Assembly (NCBI GenBank): GCA_026399195.1
Contig: JAPLRK010000078.1
Span: forward strand, 1-35,133
DNA from: Legionellales bacterium
GTDB lineage: Bacteria > Pseudomonadota > Gammaproteobacteria > Legionellales > Legionellaceae
DNA length: 35,133 nt
Direction of reading: 5' to 3'
Shown: piece after piece, positions 26,401 through 34,286 of the stretch
Numbering within the stretch: position 1 is the first letter of the stretch
How the letters are laid out: every line of letters starts with the position of its first letter
Notes under the pieces: generated by a model
Told to the model about the DNA's origin: nothing
Database searches by the model: none
What the model saw: the letters and a program-made list of their open reading frames with translations, nothing else
Program-made: the position numbers and the translations under genes

Positions 26401-29400
26401 TTCATAGACGAATGCCTCTAATCTCTCAATCACCGTATCAATGTCGGTTGGACTGAGTCCCATGTCACTTAAAAAGCTCGCAACGCTTGAGGCTGAAAAA
26501 AATGCAGAAGGATGCGATTTGAGCCGGAACTTATCTGTGCCAGAAGCCGGCTCAATCCAGCCTTGTGCTATTAACCAATCAAACAAAGACTGAGTATTTT
26601 CTTGAGATAATTGGCCAACGCCTAATCGATCTGTAGCTACTCTAAATAATTTAAATAAGTCGTCATTATGAAATAAGCCAAAATTTTCATAGTAAAAACC
26701 ATCCTCTTGGGCTTGAAAATCTCCTAACCCATGGAGTCGCTCTGCAAACTGCTTTTGAGATAACTCTATTCGTGACTCAAAATCCTTATGAATACTAAAC
26801 TGAACCAGTGAACTTGCAACAAGTGATTCAATAGGCATGTTGGTTGGTTTTGTATTGATATTTAAAGGTTTTCTCGCGACATCGACAGCCTTGATTTTTT
26901 CTGGATCCAATAGTTGATGCAGTTCCTCATCAGATGGGAACTCTGCTTGAATCTCCCGCCAAATATCAGAAAAATAAGGGGTTTTAGTTTGACCGCCGGC
27001 CTGATGGAGGCGCTTTATTTCCCCTCTAAACTCACCCAATAGACAAGCAAAAGAGTCTCTCTCCCAACCCGATATCTTCCCTTTTAAGCTGAGTTCTCTT
27101 TCTAATAAATGGTGCTGCACTTCGATGCCAATAAGCATACATTGGACAGCTCTGTCATCGAGCGTCATAGGTTCTTTTTTTGCAAGCTCTTTTTTGATAT
27201 GCCTTAAATTCTCCACTTCATGGGCGAACAATGGGCTATTTAGCGCTTGTTGACTTAAGACCTCAATGAACAATCGGGGATGAACCCCCATCAAACCGAT
27301 ATCAAGCGTGCTTTGAAAGTCATCAGGTTTTAAGAAATCATCCTGAATGGTGCTATAAGATATCATATGGTTTGTTTCACCAACCGTCTTTTTTAATCCT
27401 TTAACTTGTGCTAAATAGGCTCTTTTAGTCTCTTCGTAATGCGACACATGCATGGCCCTATCGGCAGGACTACTGTCTATATAACGACGATAGGCAGAAT
27501 TCATCTCTTCACCTAGTTTTAGGCATAGCGCCTTCCGTTCTATGATAAGCCTTGAATCAGGGGTAAACTTTACATATTGGGGTAAAAGAATACTTCTGAT
27601 TTTTGCTTGATGATCCTCTATTTCTCGACTGATTTTTTGACGACTTTGTTTCGAATCTATGCCCTCTTTTGTAATAGATAAACGCTGCTGTTTTAAAGAC
27701 TCTATGTGTTGTTTTGAGGCTTGAACTTCAGAAAGCTCTGTGGGCAGCAGCACTTTTTCAGTATATACCGCGCCATGTGGGGTCTCTGTCACCAAGCGTT
27801 TGGTCGCATTTTCTGCAAGACTTTCAGTGATAAATAAGGCGTCGTTACCGGGTTCTGTGACAATGTAACGATGAATGGAGGGAATATATAAGGTCTTTTG
27901 ATCAATTGAAATCAATTCATCAGATGGAAACAGGTTGCAGAGGCGGTGAACAAGCGTTGAGGATTCTTGACCATCGTCTAAATGAATAGAAATGAAATCG
28001 CCATGATGATCTTTAAGCTTTCCAGTCCATTGACCAAGTCTATCGAGAGACAGCTTAAATATAGGCGTAAAATCTTGAGAGTAGGCATGTATTGCGCCTT
28101 TAGCGTCGATAAAGAAATGCTCTGCATCCACCCTGTTTCTTAAAGCGATGGGCAAGGTTTCCATGTGTTCTGAAGATAAATATTGCAGCATGGCATCGCG
28201 TCCATCCAGTGTCTTTAATCTTCTTTGAATCACCAAATTGCGGTCATCTAACTCCGTGATGGAAACTTTGACTTCATCATTTTCCACATAAACGTATGAA
28301 CCTCCTGATTTATTAAAGGGAAGGGTATTAATCTCTAATTCTTGTAATGACAAGTGTGATTTCATATAAAATGGCATGATACCTTGCTTGCTGTTTCCTA
28401 TGTATAAAGCACCATGCACGATATCCAGTTCTTTGTTATGGCCCAGGGTTATGAATCCTGGGATACGCGAAGAACTGAGCTTTGCGATACTCACCACAGA
28501 TCCTTCAAATTTTCGATCGGATAGATATTGATTAAAGATAAGCTTAAATTGATCGCTGCGACCTTCAACTTCTAGATGACTTGCAAAATCGACAAGATGT
28601 GCTTCGAATTGATTGATGTTCGCTTGAACTAGAGCCATCTCCATCTTATATTCGGCGTTCTGATAAAGATTAGAGATCACCTCTTCTGTGGCTTGATCTA
28701 CAATGAGCTGGTATGCCAATTTGGCGCATATGAAACGAGAGTACAGCCCATTTAATGAGGCACTATCAGGTTTATCGTCTGATAATATCCTTTCTATTCT
28801 TAATGCGATGTTATTTATTTCCTTAGCAAATCCCAACAAGCGATCTTCTTTGTTCTGAGATGCCTCAGAAGTTAATCTCTGAATCCATGCGTCTATTGAA
28901 GTGCTCAACACGTTGAGATCAGTTGCTCCACACCTCATCAACAAATCGTCACGAAACACATCATGAGGGATCTTGAGCTTGTGTTCCTCTCCTTCTGAAC
29001 GGAGCTCGAGGTTTTGTAGAAAGGTTATTAGAGTGACTTTTTCAGCCGCATTGGCATGACGATAGGCGTCTAGGACAGCACGAGTAAAAAATTGTCTTCC
29101 TTGTGTGCTATTGATCCCATCACTCGACATCAGGTATTTGCTATCTGAATAGTAATTTATCAATTGGATGGGCAACAACGCGTCACCATTTCGCATCTCC
29201 AACCGGTCAGCCAGGCTACGAAGCTCTGGATTGACTCCAAGCTCTCTCCCATAGATCGTTAAGGCTATTTGCAAGCCTTTTTGACCTTCATAGAGTTTTT
29301 CTAATCCGATGGGTGATCCATGCAGCGCACTATCTATTTCTTTAAGCAGGTCAATGTTTTTTGGCGGCTCCACTCCATCAGGGCTTAGCATCGATATCTT

Positions 29401-32400
29401 TTGTGATAATGATGGATCAGTTGGGATGATGAGCTGTTCCCATTGTTTCATGATGGAATAACATTCCGGGGTCACATGTCCCCTTAGCTCACTATCGTGG
29501 GTCACCTGAGTAAGCGTTAGTTTCAAAAAGGCTGATAAAATTTGACTTCTTTCCCTATTTTCTAGATAGAGAAAGGATGCTTCAAGTGAACCATCCTCCA
29601 AATATCTGTAACCATCGATGATGGTGTTTTGTAGGTCTTGAAGCAGTGCTTCGGGTGAGGAATAAGGCAAATTAAAAAGAGTGGATATGGCCGCATGACA
29701 AAACTCAAGGATCCGTTCTTTTTTGTTTTCTAAACGCTTATGGGCTTTTAATTGGCTTAGATATTGCGACACATCTTGAAAATAGTCTGCACATCCTTTT
29801 TCCGAAGTACTGCTGCATCTGGGCGTTTTATTTTCTTTCAAAAATTTGATGGTGCTTGTGTCAGAAGCTTCCCTTTCTCCCTGAGATAAAAAGACAACGC
29901 CACAGCCCGAAAAAACTTGAGGCTTATGGGTAAGGTCATCATGACGCAATAGATCCTCTGCTGTTAAGTGATATGAGGTTTCTGCTTCCTCTGCTCCACG
30001 AGGTTTTACATCGCCACGACCGTCTTCTGCGGTGCTCTGAAGTTGCGAATCAAGCGCCTGTGGTTTTGCTTTATAAGCAAGATAGTATGCGGCTATGGCG
30101 TCCCTCATCTGAACTTGTTTTTCATGTAAGGCCTCTAAATCGATCGCATCCGTTGAGTTCCATCCAAACGCTTCAATCTGTTCTTGAGAAAGAGCCACTG
30201 GGTACTTTGCATCTAGGAAAGCTGCCAGTTTAAGGGATGTGCTTCGTTCAATAAATTGCTGAAAAGCACGCTGAATTGCTGGGAGTTTCTCGTCATCTTG
30301 TTTTATTTGAAGAGCGGCGATCAGTTCTTGGTTTTCATGTTTTAACCAAATCCCAAAGAGTTCCCTGACCCATTGATTTTTAATTTCAAGAGGAATAGGT
30401 TCTCTGATAAATGTTTTAGCTTGTGCTTCAATCTCGCTGTAATCACTCAAGATATCAATGACCTGGTTCATGACAGCAGGATTCGAGGTTTTTATGATCA
30501 GTCTTCGTTCAAAGGCTTCGTACGCGTCTGTTCTGAGACTTCTGCTGATGTTTTGTATTTTTGCCATGACGGAGTCTTTGCTATAACCGCTCGGTTCTGA
30601 AGAGGATGATTCATACATCTTACGACTCTGATCCTTTGCTGATCCCATTTTTCCTGTGGCAAGCACCTCTAAAATTCTATATTCAGGGTTAACTTGCAGA
30701 CATTCCGTCAGTACCTTTTGTCGATATTCTTGAAGTTCCTCAGCTCTTTTATGGACTTCCGTTTCAAAGTCAACAATAGCCACTTGTTTTATGGCTTTCT
30801 CTACAGCAGCCTCTACCTTCGCAAAAGCTGCTTGTGCACCAACGAACCCATTGATGATACCTCTAGCTGTTCGCGGATCAAGATTATCAGCGATGATTTT
30901 GTCTAGCATTTTCAATCCATTCGATACGGTTTCGTCGGAAAAACTTTGTACTTCACGAGTTCCTAACAGAGCATTTTTTTCTCTCTGAATAGAGCGATCT
31001 AGTTCTTCTAGGTGTGAGATGTCTTTTTGGATCTGAACCTGCAATGCTTCAGAATTTTTTAATTTGAGTGATTTTTTTAGAGTTCCTAGCGATTGTTTTT
31101 CTGTTGCAATCTCACGCTTCAGCAGCAATAACTTGTCAGCACATTGACCCAACATCATTGTCATTTCTTTAGATCGACTCTCCAGATCTAGGACGGTTTT
31201 GATCACTAAGGTTCCTAGATTCTTTATTTTGGTGGCAAGAACGGTTTCAAAGGCTCGATGCTGTTCTGGATAAACCTTATCAAAAAAACGCTGTTCAATG
31301 TCTTCTGACGAGTGACGTAAGTACTCCAAAAGCTGAACCACTTTAGGATGGATTAAAGCGCTGGGATCTCTACAAACCAATTTAAAAAAGGTATCGTTAC
31401 TGATTTCTTTCCTGGTCCCTTGAAGATTTAACTCCAATTTGATGTGTTCCGTGCGGGAAGATCCGGTCACAAAGGAGACGATGTTTGCTTCTGCCAGATC
31501 TTGGAGGGTCGCAGTTTTCGCCTCATTATCCGTGGCAGGAACAAGGCGTTCACTCACATCTTTGATATGTCTTTCATTGACACTGAGTTTCATGATTTGA
31601 TGATTCATCATTTGAATTAAATGCTTACAGGCATTGGCCGCGCTGAATTCAGAAAGTTTAGTTAAAGCCATCGGATCCATCGCGTTATCCGGAGTTTTTT
31701 TGATAGGAAGGGTGCCAGAGCTCCAATCAAATGGAATGCCTTTTGATGCTGATTCGATATATTCTTTCGAAAAAATGTCAGGAATGCCTGTGTTTTCTCT
31801 TCGACTCAACAGATACTGATAACAAGCATTTAGGTGCATCTCTATTTTGTTTTCTATCATTTGAATCGCGATTTTGTCCGCCTTCGGCTGTAATTTTTCA
31901 CGAGCATCGAATAAATTTTTAAAAAAAAGGGCATAGTATTCTATCGTTGGCGTAGTTTGAATTTCACATAATTGTCGTGATAATTCATGGAGTTCATTGG
32001 GTGAAAGAAATTCAGGCTCCGTCGCGGTAATCATAGGGAGATAATCATCTCCAACCCATGAGGCTTCCTTTTCTTTACCTTCTTTTCCACAAATATCCTC
32101 TATGAGCCCTCTTTTTTGTTCCAATAAAATGGCTACTCTTAATTTTTTATAGAGTGGTTTACCCAATTCGTATAATTGACTGGATTGTGCTCTCTTAGCA
32201 AAACAGTTTTCCGTATTTTGAGGGCGTTGTAATAATGTGGTGAATTGGGGCGGTGCATTAGGATCAGCAATCGCCTTAAATTTACGGATATAGTTGTCAT
32301 AAATGGTTTTCCGGTGAAATCCTCCAAAGCGTGGCTGTAATCGGACTTCGGCCCAACCAGCAAAAGAGTGTAGCCGAATTAAATCGCTAAAATACTGTAG

Positions 32401-34038
32401 TCCTTGCGTAGAAATTAACCGCTCTTTTGGTATAGAAAAACTGTAGGCGTTGGCTGCAAAATTAGGAAAACCTTTGGCCGGTGCTCCTATTGCATAATAT
32501 TCAATAGAACCTGCAGGATCATAGCAGGAAATAGTAAACTGCCCGCCCACCCTTTTTATAGCGAGTTTCATGGCATGTCCTTCAAGCCCTGTATCCAAGT
32601 ACAAGGCCTGACCTTCCTCAAGCTCACTGCATGCCTTCAAAACGGATTTGCTTAACGCTTGAAGCTGATTGATAAATAGATCATTTTCCGTTTTAAAGAC
32701 CTCTACTGGTTTTTTTTCCTTAAAGATACCTTTCTCCATCTGCTCTTTATCATAACCACCAAATGACTGTGCAAAATGAATAATGGCATGGTTTAACGGC
32801 CTGGAGCGATCGGTATTCCTTTTATAGCGCTCAATTTCTTGTAACTCTTCATCTGAAAAACTCAATCCAATTGAGCTCAGTAGATTAGGATTTTTAAGAA
32901 TACTCTCCATGTTTTGTGACTCCATGGCGGTCACGATGGCATCGTCACCAGGAGAAGCAAAGACATGATTAGCATTGAACGGATTAGTCTTGTCTTTTGA
33001 GGCCAGAGCGTCTACGACCTGCTGAATTGCTGAGAAGTCGTCCTCTGATTCTACTAATGAACCAGCAACACTCATGATCCTCCCATGCCTTTTTCCCACA
33101 GATCCTGCTACAACTTGCGAAGCCAAAGTGATCCCGAAACGAGCTTGCATGGATGCGGCTCGATCTTCCGATTTTCGTTTCTCATCTCCGAAGATACTTT
33201 TTCCCGTAGAGGTGGCGACATATTGTTCACCAGCTACCGACATTTGTTCGTACGTTTCTGCTTCTGATTCTGAGAGCACCACAGGAGAAGAAATTGCGAT
33301 GGAAGGTGATTGGTTATCGCCTGTTTTTTTCCAGAATCCACTCAAAAGACTGAAGAAAGTATTGAATGATCTACTAATAAGATTGACAACGTAAATAAAG
33401 AAACGACCGATAAAGTTGAAGAAATTAAGGATAGGCTGAAAATTTGAAGTTTTTTTAACTTTAAGAGGGACAGGTTGGACTTGAGCCGCTACTAGCAATT
33501 CATGGTTCGTCTCTTTAAATTTTTGAATCACATGTCCCCACTGAACTACTTGGATAGTAGAGTCCTTCAGCATTGTTTTCCTAAAGGTCATGTATTCAAC
33601 TTTCCAATCAGGGGATCGTTTCTCTAACGCTTCATAGAGGAATAAGGACAATTCTTTATCATGTTCGTCTTTTGTTAATTGCCTCAGAATAAAAAACAAC
33701 TCGTCTTGACTGGCTTTTTGAATAAATTGTGATCTGAAGGACAGATCATGTAAATCGTGTAAGGTCAAGCGGGTTATTTTTTTAAGCAAAAGAGAGCGTT
33801 GGCCGCTGACGCTCATGTTCTCTTCATGAGCAGTAGAGGTTTCCTGACCTATGTCAGTAGTCCGTTTAACTAGCCCCTCCCTCAACAAGTGTCTATGCTC
33901 TAAATTTTCGATTTTAGAAAGCACCTCGGTATCCATCACTTGAATATCATCCCAACTTAATTCAGCGATCACCAAACCCATTGGCTGTGACTCTAAATTG
34001 GACAATATATCAGCAATTTTTTGAGCATATTCCACCAT
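20473..34038 (-). CDS. Giant DUF3638/DUF3645-like helicase-fold ATPase, candidate effector
   Basis: One uninterrupted frame of about 4521 residues. I start it at ATG 34038 because GGAG lies six bases upstream and a TATAAT at 34075-34070 places transcription start downstream of the alternative GTG at 34101. Visible parts: a hydrophobic/amphipathic stretch at 203-237; a possible cysteine-protease-like area (GHAM 487-490, YDP 506-508, NC 611-612); coiled coils near 945-1020 and 2100-2125; a helicase-like core with Walker A MGFGKT (2735-2740), FDELD (2889-2893), AVPY (3040-3043), GFSGT (3186-3190), HSRGADI (3333-3339) and MRMRKI (3365-3370); a coiled coil near 4285-4330; and a Pro/Ser-rich tail. 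Order and wording match eukaryotic DUF3638/DUF3645 giants. No signal peptide is seen; type IV secretion is only an inference. The gene is monocistronic, divergent from metN. Confidence 0.85.
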   Translation of the reverse strand: MVEYAQKIADILSNLESQPMGLVIAELSWDDIQVMDTEVLSKIENLEHRHLLREGLVKRTTDIGQETSTAHEENMSVSGQRSLLLKKITRLTLHDLHDLSFRSQFIQKASQDELFFILRQLTKDEHDKELSLFLYEALEKRSPDWKVEYMTFRKTMLKDSTIQVVQWGHVIQKFKETNHELLVAAQVQPVPLKVKKTSNFQPILNFFNFIGRFFIYVVNLISRSFNTFFSLLSGFWKKTGDNQSPSIAISSPVVLSESEAETYEQMSVAGEQYVATSTGKSIFGDEKRKSEDRAASMQARFGITLASQVVAGSVGKRHGRIMSVAGSLVESEDDFSAIQQVVDALASKDKTNPFNANHVFASPGDDAIVTAMESQNMESILKNPNLLSSIGLSFSDEELQEIERYKRNTDRSRPLNHAIIHFAQSFGGYDKEQMEKGIFKEKKPVEVFKTENDLFINQLQALSKSVLKACSELEEGQALYLDTGLEGHAMKLAIKRVGGQFTISCYDPAGSIEYYAIGAPAKGFPNFAANAYSFSIPKERLISTQGLQYFSDLIRLHSFAGWAEVRLQPRFGGFHRKTIYDNYIRKFKAIADPNAPPQFTTLLQRPQNTENCFAKRAQSSQLYELGKPLYKKLRVAILLEQKRGLIEDICGKEGKEKEASWVGDDYLPMITATEPEFLSPNELHELSRQLCEIQTTPTIEYYALFFKNLFDAREKLQPKADKIAIQMIENKIEMHLNACYQYLLSRRENTGIPDIFSKEYIESASKGIPFDWSSGTLPIKKTPDNAMDPMALTKLSEFSAANACKHLIQMMNHQIMKLSVNERHIKDVSERLVPATDNEAKTATLQDLAEANIVSFVTGSSRTEHIKLELNLQGTRKEISNDTFFKLVCRDPSALIHPKVVQLLEYLRHSSEDIEQRFFDKVYPEQHRAFETVLATKIKNLGTLVIKTVLDLESRSKEMTMMLGQCADKLLLLKREIATEKQSLGTLKKSLKLKNSEALQVQIQKDISHLEELDRSIQREKNALLGTREVQSFSDETVSNGLKMLDKIIADNLDPRTARGIINGFVGAQAAFAKVEAAVEKAIKQVAIVDFETEVHKRAEELQEYRQKVLTECLQVNPEYRILEVLATGKMGSAKDQSRKMYESSSSEPSGYSKDSVMAKIQNISRSLRTDAYEAFERRLIIKTSNPAVMNQVIDILSDYSEIEAQAKTFIREPIPLEIKNQWVRELFGIWLKHENQELIAALQIKQDDEKLPAIQRAFQQFIERSTSLKLAAFLDAKYPVALSQEQIEAFGWNSTDAIDLEALHEKQVQMRDAIAAYYLAYKAKPQALDSQLQSTAEDGRGDVKPRGAEEAETSYHLTAEDLLRHDDLTHKPQVFSGCGVVFLSQGEREASDTSTIKFLKENKTPRCSSTSEKGCADYFQDVSQYLSQLKAHKRLENKKERILEFCHAAISTLFNLPYSSPEALLQDLQNTIIDGYRYLEDGSLEASFLYLENRERSQILSAFLKLTLTQVTHDSELRGHVTPECYSIMKQWEQLIIPTDPSLSQKISMLSPDGVEPPKNIDLLKEIDSALHGSPIGLEKLYEGQKGLQIALTIYGRELGVNPELRSLADRLEMRNGDALLPIQLINYYSDSKYLMSSDGINSTQGRQFFTRAVLDAYRHANAAEKVTLITFLQNLELRSEGEEHKLKIPHDVFRDDLLMRCGATDLNVLSTSIDAWIQRLTSEASQNKEDRLLGFAKEINNIALRIERILSDDKPDSASLNGLYSRFICAKLAYQLIVDQATEEVISNLYQNAEYKMEMALVQANINQFEAHLVDFASHLEVEGRSDQFKLIFNQYLSDRKFEGSVVSIAKLSSSRIPGFITLGHNKELDIVHGALYIGNSKQGIMPFYMKSHLSLQELEINTLPFNKSGGSYVYVENDEVKVSITELDDRNLVIQRRLKTLDGRDAMLQYLSSEHMETLPIALRNRVDAEHFFIDAKGAIHAYSQDFTPIFKLSLDRLGQWTGKLKDHHGDFISIHLDDGQESSTLVHRLCNLFPSDELISIDQKTLYIPSIHRYIVTEPGNDALFITESLAENATKRLVTETPHGAVYTEKVLLPTELSEVQASKQHIESLKQQRLSITKEGIDSKQSRQKISREIEDHQAKIRSILLPQYVKFTPDSRLIIERKALCLKLGEEMNSAYRRYIDSSPADRAMHVSHYEETKRAYLAQVKGLKKTVGETNHMISYSTIQDDFLKPDDFQSTLDIGLMGVHPRLFIEVLSQQALNSPLFAHEVENLRHIKKELAKKEPMTLDDRAVQCMLIGIEVQHHLLERELSLKGKISGWERDSFACLLGEFRGEIKRLHQAGGQTKTPYFSDIWREIQAEFPSDEELHQLLDPEKIKAVDVARKPLNINTKPTNMPIESLVASSLVQFSIHKDFESRIELSQKQFAERLHGLGDFQAQEDGFYYENFGLFHNDDLFKLFRVATDRLGVGQLSQENTQSLFDWLIAQGWIEPASGTDKFRLKSHPSAFFSASSVASFLSDMGLSPTDIDTVIERLEAFVYETAVNGGIYSLQPGALPELTEKISAACARHNIEVLQAQDKIESLLADASQKIPLSELNAAFLLNDYSRIMTFFPTETRIQVETALNNAMTRMLFYKTELDHLKDVQATLKRGNEGKAVSMLHVKRGYQLDKLLGDNTEGSELGRKMQRAFLLFESEFGHRCNGRQVDIFRGLLVDDDTNPDKIDAVQARMGFGKTSLLPLVALYKTGDKLVRFIVPKSALETNTTDMSVVLTKLLGTRIVQNDFARYSIENEDELKIGEESPRLLSLRDAKADLIKRLSLYKEVRDNRCVLVEGPHVRNSIECQAQVFLDLLLKVRDKPEQEKELMQCISLINEIRSITTVSVFDELDATQDSATTDVNYTSGLKVSIDSGEIHPLDLMTRAICSSENKSKDHLAELLLTTCGIAAEPKGKLMQYVTCLEIPHSGALVTPEHEQAIYLIRAILTDPAMLSLFTEKEPSTDFGVWFQNGPDGRILYDYSSLASDKDAGSHKPLLIAVPYSAANMPKPQGSRFDNPEVTAMGTLLYYLDKRTLIQSIPHLEYVINSIRHGLGEAPCVDSKGDLLPEFADLFHAIQELAEIEDPPLRNAAREAFFSKELSSPATQAIFRRMLARTIIQDQITVDAGIANSNRYEQGTVHDSVIGFSGTAGDTSFHFKHVRLDPAADGNMTLGIMGRANCQKTISLDTTPMADGSVDYTTTLIKQLSQSFTKMTRTLIDVGGLCKASNRFVAKALAVQLKPRSVIFYDDATNTKKLLTLKKDGSDSVVDLTEKMVEDSDLRGDYFTYYDQAHSRGADIKQMDGVQAILTLNFVTTNNDYKQAIMRMRKIIDPSSNQSFSVAVPDLVRKKMIEDLKFETTHELTGHDVAYWLRQKELRDNTQHASLMIKELGSVVKNAILQQQAAITHDMLDTSPQRIAIFRDCIEALNKISPLITPTISGLLQKYGQCYQDVEKKHFIDDLEAQFKIQMDSVFRIVDEARTNMGLLLVGDKNRLPYDEMKKRIIDNRAKRLKDSFKSPSAIGALAEVQSESDSATDTQTDAENATETETNSFAKVSREEISVVATLQKQDIAFEPVSIDFLTELASLRKACDVTHMQHLFTADDAISCSPSYSVVLDASKRPLPPVRYFLARVEGHPQIILINQDEADLFKKSGETQWSLYHLTLEEGSKLTPVVGKPIESLKGPLLKKLYFSSSRDTLRSTTMDDLESSCTGLYVREQLEPSLTIEAESDEENSVFHLEKWGFSGEKAETLPLQVVQTHELIEGGFEKRGVTMILGENGTCAEIFISSKLNERLLVALETGEKPIIKRVADDIRRTYTETAAEALQIRHQMNDLKKRKKGIHEKYDEIILGLKTQREAAIQKAKTDFKKEFSDNMKDYFDIRRLTSNFLENLIIFYSDPSKRVPPQRTGFTVGAKTYKSLELAIQDLFASQFKPMNRLTAEEIEKRIAKIVGDTTSVAKREYLKREPYNEKPGTFIEVFQAALNSCPLERLRYIDLKAGPESRTAAFIKLWGDPFKNVWTLHFGDLVREKDEAKLWQCFQDAVAECAGKRNFENLEQVIIKTVEQRYASDPYLTENPEFIDRLTTRLSYKLEVGDKDQYEAEIETEVADTVRRELRRYTRGLAVYNAPLALAVDKTLNEKLAVHDYKLPAILADLANSSSSPEPIRAAIIDVLHRQKLVASPSQQAKLTSDAIGFLEKYQAIYQQVLENYSPISHRAASLPGTDIKIPKKSHESISALDVTVLLLDQEIAVAESEKKSQLAEVDIELKDQRRTLKEKVVQIKELKLEKSAMNKMESGLMRLYPIFGKHHVILKEATPEAPETTEAVKAAKMLETAELFFEEHFDLKQMIRDKAQVSETLIFMPPEFYEVTKEMHEQVTHMHGLDKPEIRPHQSLVAAEATVREAARSILVRPHLFQATDKLERGESVSPPPIPVDDDAKVSYQARRKVGFFQQPVPSGQVVSRDKIHAPDAPVDKSKSG

Positions 34039-34069
34039 GAGTAACTCCGCATTTTTTACATACAACCCT

Positions 34070-34075
34070 ATTATA
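34070..34075 (-). promoter_or_regulatory. -10 box of the giant gene
   Basis: A consensus TATAAT preceded by TAC lies 32 bases upstream of the ATG at 34038; the -35 region is poor (TCTACA at 17 bp). It decides between the two possible starts because the GTG at 34101 lies upstream of it. Confidence 0.55.
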
Positions 34076-34128
34076 GTACAGTATTGATTGTTTGTAGACA
34101 CACGACCTTCACAAACATAAACTTAAGA

Positions 34129-34156
34129 TTGCGCAGCACAAGAACTCATGTATAAT
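34129..34156 (+). promoter_or_regulatory. Promoter of the metN leader
   Basis: TTGCGC (34129-34134), 16 bp and TATAAT (34151-34156). The expected start, about 34163, coincides with the first base of the riboswitch helix. Confidence 0.6.
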
Positions 34157-34162
34157 TTTAAA

Positions 34163-34240
34163 TGCGCCGATTTGAACCCTCAGCTTGCGGGCGCTCAACT
34201 GAACTCTTTTGTTGAAAATACGGCTAAAGCGGGCGATCTA
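34163..34240 (+). promoter_or_regulatory. SAM-II-type riboswitch upstream of metN
   Basis: The leader has the compact SAM-II layout: P1 arm GCGCC (34164-34168), the conserved GATTTGAACC (34169-34178), GCTTGC (34183-34188), the closing P1 arm GGCGC (34190-34194), an A/T-rich linker and the conserved GCTAAAGCGGG (34223-34233), which can pair back with the GAACCC loop to form the H-type pseudoknot. S-adenosylmethionine binding stabilises that pseudoknot and usually lowers translation. About 50 bases separate it from the metN ATG. Recognition is by eye from the known consensus. Confidence 0.75.
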
Positions 34241-34286
34241 ATCCCCTCTTTATAGCAACCCGCCGGCTGTCAACCCTGGTAAAGAC

